A stretch of 64,000 nt of DNA from Embiotoca jacksoni. Taxonomy: Eukaryota; Chordata; Actinopteri; Embiotocidae. The DNA lies in NCBI GenBank assembly GCA_022577435.1, contig JAKOON010000011.1:4430001-4494000 (forward strand), read 5' to 3'. The position numbers and the translations under genes were made by a program. Below, one piece after another: positions 1 through 12,821 of this stretch; position 1 is the first letter of the stretch, and each line of letters begins with the position of its first letter. The notes beneath the pieces were generated by a model. The model did no database searches. It was not told the origin of the DNA and saw nothing but the letters and a program-made list of their open reading frames with translations.

Positions 1-270
1 AAAGGCTAAAAACCTGAAGTGTTCGGTCAGAGACCAAAGCCTGTTTTGTGCTAGTTTTTTTTTTTAGTTTTTTTTTTTTAGTTTTTTTTTTATGTACCTC
101 TCAAAGTATCTTATTCATTTCAAAATAGATGTGGTCAACTTTTAGAATTAAAAAAAAAGTGGATTGTGAGGTAGACTTTGAAAAGTTATGATTCCTCAAG
201 AAAATTCATTGGAACTCTGAAGGTCTCAGATAATTTAACACATTAAGGATCAGAGATATTATTATACATT
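1..270. other. lpar1 intron, A/T-rich
   Basis: Non-coding stretch with three poly-T runs near 54-92. It precedes a SINE insertion and probably belongs to the intron upstream of the last lpar1 exon. I see no exon here. Confidence 0.5.
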
Positions 271-284
271 GACTAATGTTGACG

Positions 285-616
285 GGGCGGCACAGGGGTG
301 CAGTGGTCAGTACTGTCGCCTCACAGCAAGAAGGTTCTAGGTTCGAACTTCGTCCAGGGGCCTTGCTGTGCGGAGTTTGCATATACTCTCTGTGTCTACG
401 TGGGTTCTCTCCGGATACTCCGGCTTCCTCAAAATGCATGTCTGGTTAATTGGTGATTCTAGAAATTGCCCAGGTGTGAATGAGTGTGTGAATGGTCTTT
501 GTTTCTGTCTGTCTCTATGTGTTGGCCTTGTGATGGACTGGCGATCTGTCCTCGGTGTACTCTGCTGGGATAGGCTTCTGCCCCCCCCCCCGGATAAGAT
601 GATTGATAGATGGATG
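285..616 (+). mobile_element. tRNA-derived SINE-like retroposon with target-site duplication
   Basis: The 5' part looks like an internal RNA polymerase III promoter: a GGTGCAGTGGTCAG-type A box, then GGTTCGAAC resembling a B box near 341-349. The 3' end is the GGATAAGATGATTGATAGATGGATGG type common on fish retroposons. The same 14 bases, GACTAATGTTGACG, flank it at 271-284 and 617-630, which is a clean target-site duplication. A C10 run lies inside near 581-590. It sits in the intron before the last lpar1 exon. The family name is not assigned. Confidence 0.8.
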
Positions 617-871
617 GACTAATGTTGACGAGATACTCCAATAGTGTCACTTAAACAGTTGGTAAAGTAGCAGAATTAAGCTATTTTGTGGTCACAACAA
701 TCATATGAAACTTCATTAAACATTTGATTTTTGCTTATTATTAATATTTAACCTGTAAATGCAGTATTTATTTTGTGTACTTTTTTGTATAGTATGACAG
801 AACAACAGTTTTTTTTATGTTCTTAACAAACAGCAGTTAAAGCAGTTATTTTCTGCTTTGTGTCTCTTCAG

Positions 872-1206
872 GTGCGTTCATCATCTGCTGGACCCCCGGC
901 TTGGTAATCCTCCTCCTCGATGTCTTCTGTGCCAGCTGCAATGTCCTCACCTACGAAAAGTTCTTCCTGCTTCTTGCCGAGTTCAACTCGGCCATGAACC
1001 CCATCATCTACTCCTACCGGGATAAGGAAATGAGCGCCACCTTCAGGCAGATCCTGTGCTGCCAGCGACAGGAGAACGTGAACGGCACGGTGGCGGAGGG
1101 ATCCGACCGGTCGGCGTCTTCCATCAACCACACAGTGCTGAGTGGCAGCGGCATGCACCACCACCACCACCACCACCACCACAATAATGAACACTCGGTG
1201 GTATAA
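872..1206 (+). CDS. lpar1: lysophosphatidic acid receptor 1, last coding exon
   Basis: This is the 3' coding exon of a class A G-protein-coupled receptor for lysophosphatidic acid, a plasma-membrane receptor coupling to Gi, Gq and G12/13. The acceptor TCTCTTCAG ends at 871. The frame opens with the end of helix 6 (ICWTPG), passes helix 7 with the NPIIY form of the NPxxY motif, and continues into a cytoplasmic tail with DKEMSATFRQILCCQ, where the cysteines are likely palmitoylated. The last residues, HSVV, match the PDZ ligand known for LPAR1. An unusual run of nine histidines (all CAC codons, 1156-1182) sits 15 bases before that ligand. Upstream exons lie outside the window. The identity rests on near-complete similarity to the LPAR1 family and on its musk neighbour. 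Confidence 0.93.
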
Positions 1207-2845
1207 AAATCCATCTGCTTGAAAGGGTTTCTCTCTAGAGGAGATACTGACTGAACGAAGGTAAACAGAGGTAATGGTAAGGTCAAGAGGGACTGCAAAC
1301 ATGATGGGGACTGAAGACAGTAGTGGGATTAATTTGAGAATGAAGACAGGTAGATGATGAGGAGCATTAGTCACAATGAAGAAGAGCATGACAACTATGA
1401 AGAAAGATTAAAGGACTTCATTTGCCTGGAGAGAGAACAGGAGAGGAGTCTGATCTTCGAGGACTCTGATAGGCTGTTAGTATTTTTGTTTAGTTGTTTA
1501 TTATTTTCTATTTGTGTTAAATGTGTTGTTACGGACGAAAATGACATGAACTATTTAAAAGTAATCTGTGAAATGAAGGTAATGCCAGTATAACCCGTCC
1601 TCTTCCTCCAATCCTCTCCAACTTTGTACCCTTTGGAAGTGGATTTCAGACCATTGACAAGAAAGATGTACATGTTCCTGTTACATACACACATGACAGT
1701 ACCATTGGTGCTTCCTTCTCCGCCTTTCACTGCCTTATTTGTGTTAGCCAAGTTGTGTTGGTTGTTATCCCATATTTAGAGCACCATGGTTTCTTTTTCA
1801 TTAACATTTGGTGGGAAAGACTTCAAATCTGAGAAAATTTAAATCCAACATTTTACATTTTTTGCCAATAACATGCAACTTAATATTACTTCAAGCAGCT
1901 TTAACTTTAAAAATGCCTTGCGGAGACTTCAGGCAGGTTTTCTTGACAGGGTTTGGATCAATTTCCAGGTTTTTATATAGCTCAAAAGCAAGCATCCACA
2001 GTGAGTGGCTGATTAGTTATCATGCCAAAGCTTTTAAATATATAAATATTAACATGTGTGGCATGTCTACCAAAAAACTGCAGCACTGTTCTATTCATCA
2101 GTGTCTAACAAACCAGAGACATTAACCTATTCTGCAGTTGAGTCATCAGTGATTTTTTTTTTTTAATGACAAGTGACCTTATGACTTAAATACTTTGGGG
2201 TTTCATCATTATGCTGACCATCCTCTCTTATTAAATAGCTTTCTTTAACAGTGCCTAGTTTTCATCCAACTTAAATACATGAAAGGTCCAAGATTTGCAA
2301 GAAATCCTGGGTTGTTTATTCCTTCTAAGGAATTAAAATCAACTTGTTCCAGGGATCTCACGAAAAAGAGGAGGAGGAGAAGGCTCTGTACTACAGTGTT
2401 ATGCGGAGACAAGGTTAGGGTCATATCTGCCGAGCGTTGTCAGACTGCAGATCATGGCGTGAAATGTGCTAGGATGTCAACCTCTCGTGTGTTGCTGTGT
2501 CCACGAGGCTGACCGTGGAAAAGGTGGAAGTCATTGTGAAAACAAAGCAGGATTAACATATTTTCTGGCAGAGTTGTGGCTTCACTGCATTGATTGGCTA
2601 TTCCATCTTCTCAGCTTGAACATGAAAATTAAATGAATGTTCTTGAAGATAAAAGTTCATTGTTGCTATATTCCATCTTGGAATGATATAGTAGCTGATC
2701 TAACAACAACATTGACCTGCTCTGTTACCTACTAGGTCTCCAGAGTTGAACTGAAAATGCTGATATGTGAGCATTTGACTGTGTCACTGGCTAAATTTAA
2801 ACCAAGTAGGCGGAGTCAAAGAAAAAGTTAGTCTGAATTGTAGAC
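1207..2845 (+). other. lpar1 3' UTR and downstream DNA
   Basis: The stop codon is at 1204-1206 and A/T-rich sequence follows with no convincing further coding exon. It is probably 3' UTR at least in its first part. A polyadenylation site could not be fixed. Confidence 0.5.
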
Positions 2846-3335
2846 TGTAAATAAATGTGGACATAGCTTTTGTGTCTGAAAAATTAAGCAAGTGCGGAAG
2901 TGCCTTAAAATACAATACCTCCAATGGCCACTAGGGGTTGACTGCAAAAAGGCTCCGGCTCCATAGACCTCAATTAATGAATTACAAAAGTCAATAAATT
3001 TTGATGGTATCTTTTGCTAAAGTCACGTCTTTTTTCTGGTGGTTCATGTGGAAATAATCCTATCATTAATTAGATGTTAGGCCTCAAAAAGTGTCATTTT
3101 TGTGGGCGTGTCAGTTTGGTTGAAAGCACTGTGGTACAGTCAGATTTCCACTATTGGTGGGCGTGGCAAAGTGTTCTCGGGTTCCCAATCAGATTAAGCC
3201 AGATCTCTGCTCACTCGTCCTCAGCTCATACAAATATGGTCACTTCCGGCCCTAAAAGGGCAAAATGACGACGGCCAAAATCCGAACTCAAGGCTTTATG
3301 ACGATGTTCCCTAACCAATGGGTGACGTCACTGTG
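2846..3335 (+). repeat. Interspersed repeat family B, copy 1
   Basis: It begins TAGACTGTAAATAAATGTGGAC and contains TGGCCACTAGGGG near 2930, CTCCATAGAC, a TTAGGCCTCAAAAAG block near 3078 and AAATATGGTCACTTC near 3232. The same ordered blocks recur at about 5049-5600, 32597-33150 and, inverted, 40440-40952, with a fragment at 21660-21840. No coding capacity is evident, so it looks like a non-autonomous element. Confidence 0.7.
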
Positions 3336-5048
3336 TTTTCTTTTTGTAATAAAGCAAACTCCTAGCATGACCAAGGGTCTGCAGCTATGCTATAGGTTGT
3401 GTCAGGCTCTATAGGCGCAGCAGTGCTTCGAGCAAGCTGCTTGTACGGGTAATAAAATTCCAACATCATGTCGCGCACTTCGTTTCCTCAAACGTCTGCT
3501 CTCTGTAGACAGTTTGCAATTGATCGGTGGTGCAAAATTACGTAAGAGTTCTCCAAAAGCAGTGCGCAGATTTTTTTTCACCTCCATGAGAAAATCCACA
3601 TCCGTTTCAGAACATACTGCTCTTTCAGGGACTCATGACCTGAAGCACCGCAGCCTTATGAGTGTCCTTGGCTCCAGCAAACACTCCAGGTTTCCAGTCT
3701 CTGTCATATTTACCAGAAACTGAATGACATGGTCATATTTTTGGTTGTAACAGTGTTATCGGTGATATGAAGTCCATCTAAAAATGTGCTATAACATTGA
3801 TGTTTCCTAAAGTGTCTTTAAAGAATGTTTCCCATGACTCAACAATAAGTATTTTTGGGAGTAAATATGGCACTGGCAACAGTAGCTGAGGGTATTTTTC
3901 AAAATGAGCTGACTTGCTCATGCTCACAACTGTGCCAGTGTTGAGCAAATGCAGTGTTGAATGGTATAATATTTTTTTTTTTCATAAGTGGACTCCCAGA
4001 CTTCTGCCCTTGACTTCAGATATTTTGTGCCAGCTGAGAGTCAGCGTGGTGATGCTATGACGTAGATTGTTAAAAATTGCCAGCTGAATGTTTTGTCATG
4101 ACTTGAATCAAAACGCTTTTTGGCCAAAAGACATAGACAAGGTTCCCAGCAGCTGACAGCGAAGTGGGAATCGCTGCCAAAAATATAGTCAAATGTTTTC
4201 CAGGAAGCAAGATGTTTGTCAGGAATTGAAGCTCCAGTGCTAACATGAAGTCGGCTGGTATTTTTGGCTGTCCAAAGTTGCCGAAATTTGGGGCTGTTTA
4301 TCAGGCAACGTAATTGTTTTATCCAGATAAAGATGATAGAGTTCAGCCTCTCTTTTCCCACCCTCGCCCTTCTTCAGTCTCTTCTTTCTGCTGCACATGT
4401 GTGTTCAAACGCACCCTATTGACCAGTGTCACCAGTGGGGAGTGGTTTTCCCACTCTGTCTCCCCATTTAGATTGTCTTTACTATTTAGGCGCTTTTTTA
4501 TCTCTGGAGAAACAAATCTCTCGTCATTTTTTTTTCTTACATTTTTCCACTGTTCATATCTGTTAACTTCACAAGAATATTAGTGACACTCATTAATTAA
4601 TTGATCAAACTTTGTCAATGTACAAACCTGGACACAACCCTCCATAATTGACATTCACTGTAACCATTTTTCTAACCAACTATTGATTCAGGTTATTATA
4701 GCAAGCCAACTAAAACTTTTTATCTTTCTTTGTCTTCGTTTACCAGTGTGTCACTCTTTGTATACCATTGTAAGTATATGTGTACAGTATGTATATATAA
4801 AATATATTATTCCAAGTTAATCACCAAAGGGAAAACTGTTTGTGTCTGTAAATTTAACTAATACTCTGCCCAGATGTACTGTAGGATTGTGTTTGGTTTT
4901 TTTGCCATTTTTTTTATTGTGATTCTAATTCATGAATTTCCCATAGACACAATTACAGTTGTTAACTTGTTTGTAACCCCAAACCAGATACCTGTGAGTG
5001 CAGTGTCTTTAAGTTATCCTCTGTAAAGAGTAACTTAACACCAGACCA
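3336..5048. other. Intergenic, no gene seen
   Basis: A/T-rich sequence without splice-consistent conserved coding segments. Short open frames here show no recognisable domains. Confidence 0.5.
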
Positions 5049-5600
5049 AAGACTGTCTGTAAAAGGGGATGTAGTTTACAGGTCTGAAAAATGGGACCAA
5101 TGCGTAACTGCCATAAACTGCAATACCACCGAGGGCCACTAGGGGTTGGCTCTAAAAAGCCTCCTGCTCCATAGACTCCTATTCCGTGAATTTCAAAGTC
5201 AGTACATTTTTACCACAAGTTGTTTTGGTGTTGTTAGCTAAAGTTCCTCCTCCGTATTAGTTTTCTGATGGTGCATCTGAAAATAATCCAAACAGTGTTT
5301 TGAAGTTAGGCCTAAAAAAAAAGCTGCGTTTTTGGAGGGCATGTCACTTTGATTGACAGGTTGTCGCTCTTGGTGGGCGGGGTGTAGTGTCCTCTGCTTT
5401 CCAATCAGATCGAGTCAGATCCACCTGATGACATAGCTCATGTGGAGTCAGGTGTCTGGTATAGGCGAGCAGGTGTAGTGTTCTCGGGTTTTCAGGGGGA
5501 TCCACCGATGGCTCCTCCCCAGCTTGTTCCAACGTGGTCACTTCTGGCTCCGTCCTCTCTGGTTGAAGGTTTCAGCAGTGATGTCAGTGTTGGAAGGAGT
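5049..5600 (+). repeat. Interspersed repeat family B, copy 2
   Basis: Same block order as the copy at 2846: AGACTGTCTGTAAAAGGGG, GGGCCACTAGGGGTTGG, CTCCATAGACTCC, TTAGGCCTAAAAA, GTGGGCGGGG, CCAATCAGATCGAGTCAG, then CCCCAGCTTG and GTGGTCACTTCTGGCTCC. Divergence from the other copies is moderate. Confidence 0.75.
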
Positions 5601-6092
5601 AGACTTGTTCGTCACTGCAGCAAAGTGAGGATTAAAACCACTGGAGATCAGCAAACACAACATTTCCAGGTGTTGTTATGTTACTGTTTAAGCTTGTGTG
5701 TTGCTAAAACAGTCATGTTACAATTGCCTTAAATCAGAACAAAGATTGATGTTAGAGTGATACTTAAAAACACAACACCATTCGTTGTTTTCTATGTAAA
5801 TTCAAAAGTATCCGATTTCCCGTGGATGCTGCGTCAACTCTCCAGAGAACAGTTATCTCCCCAGATTAGCACATACTGGCTATTATATACTGACTGCTTT
5901 TTATTTTGTCTGAATGGTGCATCCAGTGATTACTTGTGGCCTTCAACTGGTGTTGCATGACTGCCAGTGTTGCAATTTGTTTTAACACCAAAAACTTTGC
6001 ATCCCATAGTCATCCGCAGAATCATAACGTGTACATTGGTAGGAGTACTGACTGATCTTCCTAGCTGTATGTCTGAAATATTTTGTTCTTCC

Positions 6093-6098
6093 AATAAA
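6093..6098 (+). terminator. Candidate polyadenylation signal for lpar1
   Basis: AATAAA is followed within 20 bases by T-rich sequence. It would imply a ~4.9-kb 3' UTR that includes repeats, so it is only a weak candidate. Confidence 0.2.
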
Positions 6099-7137
6099 GT
6101 GACATTTTATTGAAAAATTCCCAAGCCTCAGATTTAACAAACCATGTACCAGTAGTTTTTAGAAAGTCAGTGTAACACAAATACATGTAATTTCCATGCT
6201 TTCTGTACTGTAGAGGCCAATATCAATGCATGTCCAGCCAGAGTCATTGTGTTGATATTACAGCAACAATAAAAACATCAGAAAAGTCAAAATTGACGTG
6301 CAAGTGTGTTTGGTTTATATAAAATAAAATAGATATAACAGAGTGTTTAGTCTCGCTATGGTTGTTTCTTTCTTTTATCCACCAATGTGTCTGGTTCTAT
6401 GATGCCAAAAAAAAGTCAGTACAGGGAACACCCGGGGTCACAGACAGACACGGACTATTTTGTTTTGCCAGACCCAATAATCTCTGGACCTTGAGCTTGT
6501 TCACACACTGTTGACAGCCTTGGCTTGGCAGTCAGCATAAGTCCGGGTTGTTTATTTTCTTGTAAGAGGAACACTTTTGTTTTTTGTCCAGTTTTTTGTG
6601 TGTGATTTTTTTTTTTTTTGCAAGGCTGTGCAGGTTTCGAGGTGAGAAAATACTGAACAAATTAGTTCCCAACATTTATACAGTCTTGGACTTGGCGCCA
6701 CATGATACATTTACCAGAGAACATGAGCTTACGCAAAAGACAGAACGTCAATGCTGATTTTGTTCCTGCAAACCCACCCAGGAGTCAAACCCACAGAGAG
6801 CTACGACCCAACTCTGCGATGCCCCTCACCTCTACAGAGACATTTATCCTTGTTTGGTTAATTCTTTTGGCAGACACAGTTAGCGAGTAAGTGGTGAACA
6901 CATTTCATGATTTGTGTTTTGTGACAAAACATTACCCTTAAAATAGCACCCTCGGTGCTGAGTGTGCATGTGGCCTCTGACATAAAGCAGACTCTGAAGT
7001 ATTGCACTGTACCAGTGGGGTATGTGTGTATGTTTAACGCTACTGTAAGCGTGGTCAGGACAACTGTGTTGTCTGTCACATGAATTGAGTAGAAGTCATT
7101 GCAACAGCGAGCAAATGTTTTTATAGGAAAGAATGTC

Positions 7138-7143
7138 GTGCGC

Positions 7144-7196
<53 letters not shown>

Positions 7197-7216
7197 CGTG
7201 TGCGTGTGCGTGTGCG
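7138..7216. repeat. (GT)n microsatellite with CG-containing ends
   Basis: Alternating purine-pyrimidine tract with GCGCGTG edges, capable of Z-DNA. Confidence 0.9.
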
Positions 7217-9499
7217 CGTGTGTACACTTTGTTGTGTTTATTGTTCCACAGTTTAGACTGCTAGTCTCCAGTTGACTGATATATGTCTCCTTACTTCCTG
7301 TTGCTCCCTAAATGGGCCAATCAGATTCAGGGCAGACACACAGGAAGTTCCCCTCAGCGGCTGCTGAGTGAGGGGGATGTCACATCTTCGTCACAATGTC
7401 AATACAGACACTTTCCGTGGTTTCCATCATGGTTTGCTGACTGACATATAAATCCCCTCTGTCAAACATCCTACTGCATGTGTGGCAGTTAGATTAAAGC
7501 TAACAATGTGAATGGATAGAAGTAAGCATCCTGTTGCCAGCTACATTTACGGCAGATGGAACGGTCAACTAAACATTAAACGAGCTGCTCAAATGCAGAA
7601 ACATTCAGAAAACTCCAGCTTCCTCGGAGCTGCAAAGATCAACTGACCCCAAGAAGATTATTGTCACAAAACAGGAAGTGATTTGTAGCAGTAATAATGC
7701 AGGGCTGTCGAACATCAAGAGCTGCTATTGGCAGGAAGTTTAGAGTGTCCACTTAAATAAACTTTATGTTTGTACTGAAACATTCCAAAGTCAAAACAAA
7801 CAAGAGACAGGCGAAGGAAACTGACTGCAACTACTACAGATAAGACAGGAAACAGTGGTGGAGAAAGAAAGGACAGATGGAGATGGAACCAAAGGAGCAT
7901 TCAAAAGACTCATTGAGACAAAGAAATGGAAGGAGTGAAGACTGGAGTGACTGAAAGGGTCAAAACAAGGGACAACCAACACGTAAAAATAAAACACCTG
8001 TCTAGATACTTACCCCCCATTAATTCACGCAGTGTGTTTGCATGGATTTTAACTTGAGTGAGGCTTTGCTTATAAATGCTTGAAGAGTTACAAACTGTCC
8101 CATCCCTAATTAACAGCAAAAAGATACTTGTTGTTTTCTTTTGTCTTAAAATGGGTTTTATGAAATTGATTTTGAAAAAGGTACCAGTATCAAAGTCAAA
8201 GTTCTAGTACAGTACAATAGTCAGCCCTAATGGTACATTCACCTCTCAAATAATGACATATTAATTACTTTTAAAAGTAAAAGTATCATGATAGTGTTAA
8301 TATTGGGGCTGGTATTGCTTGGGATTGGATTTAAAACCGCGGTTTGGAGTATGGCTCACCCCTGAATCTGATACAAAGGAAAATTTGATCAACAAAACAT
8401 TGAAACCCATTTAAAGGCAAAAGCATCTGAGTTGGTTATAGTCCATTATTCTCATAAAATTAGGGAACAAAGATACATTGGTAAGAATCACAAAACATCC
8501 AGTGCTCAACACTCAAAGAAGAAATCCAGACACTAGAAATTAACGGGAGGTAAAAAAAAGTATGGAAGGGGTGGACGGAGGAGGAAGTGGGAGTGAGAGA
8601 GTCTGAGCCACAGTTTTGATGTAGAAGAAGAGGGATGACCAGTCCAACGTCAAACTCCATGCTGCCTACTCCAAACAGTTTACACTGGGCATCCCCAAAA
8701 CACACACTAGAAAACCTCCTCCATGCACTCATGCACTCATGCACTGGGAAGTAAACCCACACTTGTTGACAAAGCTCTACAAACCGGCACAAATAAAATG
8801 TTCTCAGTAATGCTCACTGTAGAAATATGATGCACAATTTTTCTTTCAGTGCAGTTCACCCCCCCCCCCCCCACCCTGGTCCCTCTTGTGGTGAGAAAAA
8901 ACACTGCAGAATCCACATGGTAAAACACTTGTTGCACTTGGGCTGTTAAGGAACATGAATGAAGGGAAGCTCGTCACAATTAAAGAAACAGAGAGAACGT
9001 GTTTTTTTTAAAACACAGGGAACGGTGTGAGGTCAGTAAGAAATAAATATGCAGTGTGAGGCGGAGTTCTTCTCATCCGCTGGGTCTATGAATTTTGCGG
9101 TATCTGCGGAGATCATCATGTCTCAGTCTGTCTCTGCTAAAGCCTCAATTCCTCTCTGTGGTTAAAACACTTTGAAAGTATACAGAGGAAGTTGTTGGGT
9201 TTGTGTCATTTTGCTGCATGCACTTTTGCAATGAAGCCACACCAGACACAGCAGCTTAGCTGGGGCCACAACCTCCCATTGGTTTTCAATAAGGTGTAGT
9301 GAATCAATTGGGAGGAGGAGCATGGTTTGAGACTTTTGCAAAGGTTTTCTGTGACATTTGGTATACGGACAGTCCCGGTCCCCCATTTTGTGATATTTTT
9401 AAAGTACACTTTGTAATTTTCTGTTAAGATAAATGTCCAAGAAGGTATTTTTGTGTCTTTATTAAGCAAGCAAAAAAAAAAAAAAAAGAAAAGAAAAGA

Positions 9500-9830
9500 A
9501 GAGTGGGGGTTGGGTTTTGGGTTTTCTCCTTTATTTTGAAGTCCTCCTGTTCTGTTGTTCCTGTGCCTGTCCTTGTGTTTCCCACCAACTTAACTCGCTC
9601 ACCTGTTTTCACTTTCCTGATTGTTTCCCCGCCCCTGTGCCCACCTGTTTCCAATAGACCATCAGCCTCTTCTGCTTATTTACCCTCAGTTCTACTTGCC
9701 TTATGGCCACATCATACTTCTCTGGTGCTATGGTTGCAGAGCCTTTATTCCAGTGTGTCATCCATATTCACCCTTGTTTTTGTGCTTAGATTTTCATGTA
9801 TCCTTATGTGTCTCTGTCAGTGTTAGGTCC
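9500..9830 (+). repeat. Pyrimidine-rich interspersed repeat family C, copy 1
   Basis: C/T-rich sequence with phrases such as TTCCTG, CACCTGTTTCCAAT and CTCACCTGTTTTCAC. Similar phrasing recurs at about 30380-30790, 38735-39140 and 53140-53460. Long open frames on this strand are a by-product of the base composition. Confidence 0.5.
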
Positions 9831-10609
9831 TGTTGTATCTCAAATTGTTGTCCCCAATTGTTTTCCCCGAGTCCGTTGATAGAAGCAGTCTTTAGGCATT
9901 TACCGGTCTTAGTTGATTTTTATTAAGCGTAGTTTACAAGATATCTTGGAGAGCCCAACATCAACCTGAGGTCTCTTTGTTGGAGTCTGACTTCCCCCTT
10001 TCCGGCACATACACTTATACTATAGGAAGAGGTGTTACCTACAGTGAGTCGGGAACATTTGCATAGTATGTTTGTCTCAGTACTTTTCCACTGTCCTCCG
10101 TTTGAACCACATCCCCCTTTTGATCTGATAGTGAGTTGCACCCCACTGTGACCCCAACGTGATAAGTTCCTGCATAAGCAATGTGTTCTACAATGCTTAC
10201 AGTCAGTATATATTTTGAGCTTCTGTGCTAGGATATGTTTACAACAATACAACACATATATATATATATATCATATCATATCACTTACATATAGGTCGTA
10301 CCATCACTACCAATCTTAAGGTGTAGACAAAAGGCTGTGTATGTAAATGTGAGTGATACTGCTTGGCCAAACCAAAAGGTCACAGTAGGAGGTCTGCAAC
10401 CTGTGGGGTCACATACAGTTGTTCTTTGAGGCATTATCAGATGGCTGTCTGGAGGATTCCAGGGGGTGAAGGAAGACAACCCCCACCTCCACCAACCAAC
10501 AAAGAATACATCAATATACATGACTTTTAGGTGGAAGACAACCCAAATTATATTGTATTATCGTACAACATATGAGCCCTCATATGCACTAAGCAGATCT
10601 ATATTCCAC

Positions 10610-10641
<32 letters not shown>

Positions 10642-12120
10642 GCCAGTGTGTCATTTCGTTTTTATGACTTTGTTTTCGGGATTCAGTCCAGTTTGGACTC
10701 GGTGTACTTTGGTTGTATTTTACCTCCTGTTTAAAGATTTATTTATTTTTCTAATTACTTGTGCTTCTTAGTCGTGGAAGCATCATACCTGCTAAACATT
10801 AGCATGTTGGGAAGCATGCACATGTGCAAAAACAAAATAACAGTTTAATTCCCTCCTCAAACTAACTCTTACTCACATCTGAAATATGAACATGTTTATT
10901 TGCAAGCAATACAAAGAAATATCATACTTAATAGGAAGTAGGTCATTTTTTGTATGTAATGTAACAAATAGCAAAAACATAATATCACACCACATTTAAA
11001 AGAGTTAAAACATGTCAATCATGGTTAAGGTATTTTCAGTTGACAACATTAGCATCTTTGTTTATTTTATATTAATATTTGTTGATGTTAACACTGTGCT
11101 CATTCTGTGTAATGATATGACTCCAATTTAATTTAAAGTTGAAAGGACACCAGAGAACAAAATTTGATCAATACGTTTCTATCTTTGTGAGAACCTATTT
11201 AAGATTTAGTCTCTGAAATGAGGATTTATTTGCACATTTGGGACATTTTGGCCATTCTTCACTTACAGAAGAATCTATTTTAAGGCACAGGAATGGATCC
11301 AGTTAATGAGCTCCTGCATAATTCTAATTAAACAAATGTCTGTGCCTCAGGGAGAGACTTATGGACAATGATGACGCGGGTCAGAAGAATTCATTAACGT
11401 AAAAATAATTTTAGCCTATGCCTGCTGTAAGTTACCTGAATATCAAACAAAGGTCAAACAAAAAACATCAACAAGAGCACAAAGAAAAAGAAACAAAAGT
11501 AAAATGAGAATGCCCCAAAATGGAATAGCAACTTGTCTATAAAAGAAACAACAAAAATGGTTTAAAGTGATTGTGTGCCACTGTGGAATTAGCTAGAGGT
11601 GACTTGAATAGCAAGGTCTTTAAAAAGTATGGACAGTGAAATACAAACTGTATCATCAGTCCCTTTCTCTGACACATACTGCCTCTCTGTGACCAACAGT
11701 GCGGTCTCAGTGACCCCTAGTCAGATAAAATCTACCAAAACTGAAGAGAAAAATCCATCAATTCAACATGCAATGGATAAAGCACAAAGTTTTAACAGCA
11801 TCTATTGTTAAAATGGTGAAAGTATATCTGCTGGACTAGGCTTCAAGTCAACACATTTCATAATCAAAGCAGACCTATATGATGGACAGCTCCTGGTAAA
11901 TGGTTAGAAATTGAGGTCCTAAATTAAAGGTTAGCAATGTACAAATCATTACAATATGGCAAGTTGGGTACAGGACAAAAATTGGGCAAGGAAAAAAAAA
12001 AAATCACTGAACCGTCTGAGTTTTCTAGGTATGCTTGGGCTCTGTGTTTCCAGGCATCAAATTACCACACAACTCAACACTTTTTTGCATAGGGACAAAC
12101 ATGTTCAGATGTGTCATGGA
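9831..12120. other. Intergenic and musk 3' UTR
   Basis: The musk stop codon is at 12121-12123 on the minus strand, so the upper part should be its 3' UTR. Several AATAAA-complement (TTTATT) hexamers lie near 10742, 10894, 11059 and 11225, but none could be chosen as the used site. Confidence 0.5.
10613..10641. repeat. Homopolymer C29
   Basis: Uninterrupted run of 29 cytosines, flanked by GT and GCC. Confidence 0.95.
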
Positions 12121-12821
12121 TCAACAGTCAGCCTCTGTGTCAGCATTCGTGCTCAGTCTGTTCTGATGCATGCGCTCCAGTATCCGATGTATACTACTGA
12201 AGCTCGGCCTATCTGATGGGTGTGTGCTCCAACAAAGCCTCATCATATTGTACAGCTCCAGAGGACAGTTCTCAGGACAGGAAAGGATGTGACCGTCCCT
12301 CACATAGTAAATAACCTCCTCGTGGCCCATACCGTAATACGGCTGCATCCCATGGGAGAAAGTCTCCCACAACACCACCCCATAGGCCCACACATCTGAT
12401 TCAGTAGTGTAGCGGTTATAGAAAATAGACTCTGGGGGCATCCAGCGAATGGGGATGGCGTCATTCTCGTTGGCTTTGTAGTAATCAGCTGAGTAGATGT
12501 TTCTGGAGAGGCCAAAGTCTGCGATCTTCACCACCATTTCCTCCCCGACTAGGCAGTTCCGGGTGGCGAGGTCACGATGGACAAACTTGCGCTCCGACAG
12601 ATAGGCCATTCCTGCAGCAATCTGCTTGGAAATTGACAACTGCTCTGCACAGGAGAGCGGCACAGCCTCCAGCTCAGAGGAGAAACTGCGACCTGATAGG
12701 CTGGCCCGGCTCAGAGTGCGCACCGATTGGGTTGGAGATTGTCGACGAAGGAACTCATTGAGGTCGCCGTGGGCCATGTACTCAAACATCAAACACATTG
12801 GTTTTCCCACTGCACACACAC
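12121..12821 (-). CDS. musk: musk exon 17: kinase hinge, C-lobe and stop
   Basis: The acceptor CTCCTCAG precedes the exon. It encodes residues 729-961 in one large exon: the hinge, the kinase insert, HRDLATRN, DFGLS, the YSADYY activation loop, WMPPES and DVWAYG. It ends at TGA. Confidence 0.95.

Larger units (their letters stand above)
5601..9480. other. Intergenic, microsatellites only
   Basis: No gene is recognised. It includes the (GT)n at 7138-7216 and a C14 run near 8860. Open frames of up to 110 codons lack domains and splice context. Confidence 0.5.

Noticed and set aside
868..1389. 173-codon minus-strand frame opposite the lpar1 exon
   Set aside because: It is the antisense shadow of the receptor exon and its CAC repeat.
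9503..9926. Hydrophobic open frames of about 100 codons
   Set aside because: Pyrimidine-rich repeat DNA gives Phe/Leu/Ser-rich frames; similar frames occur in the other family C copies.
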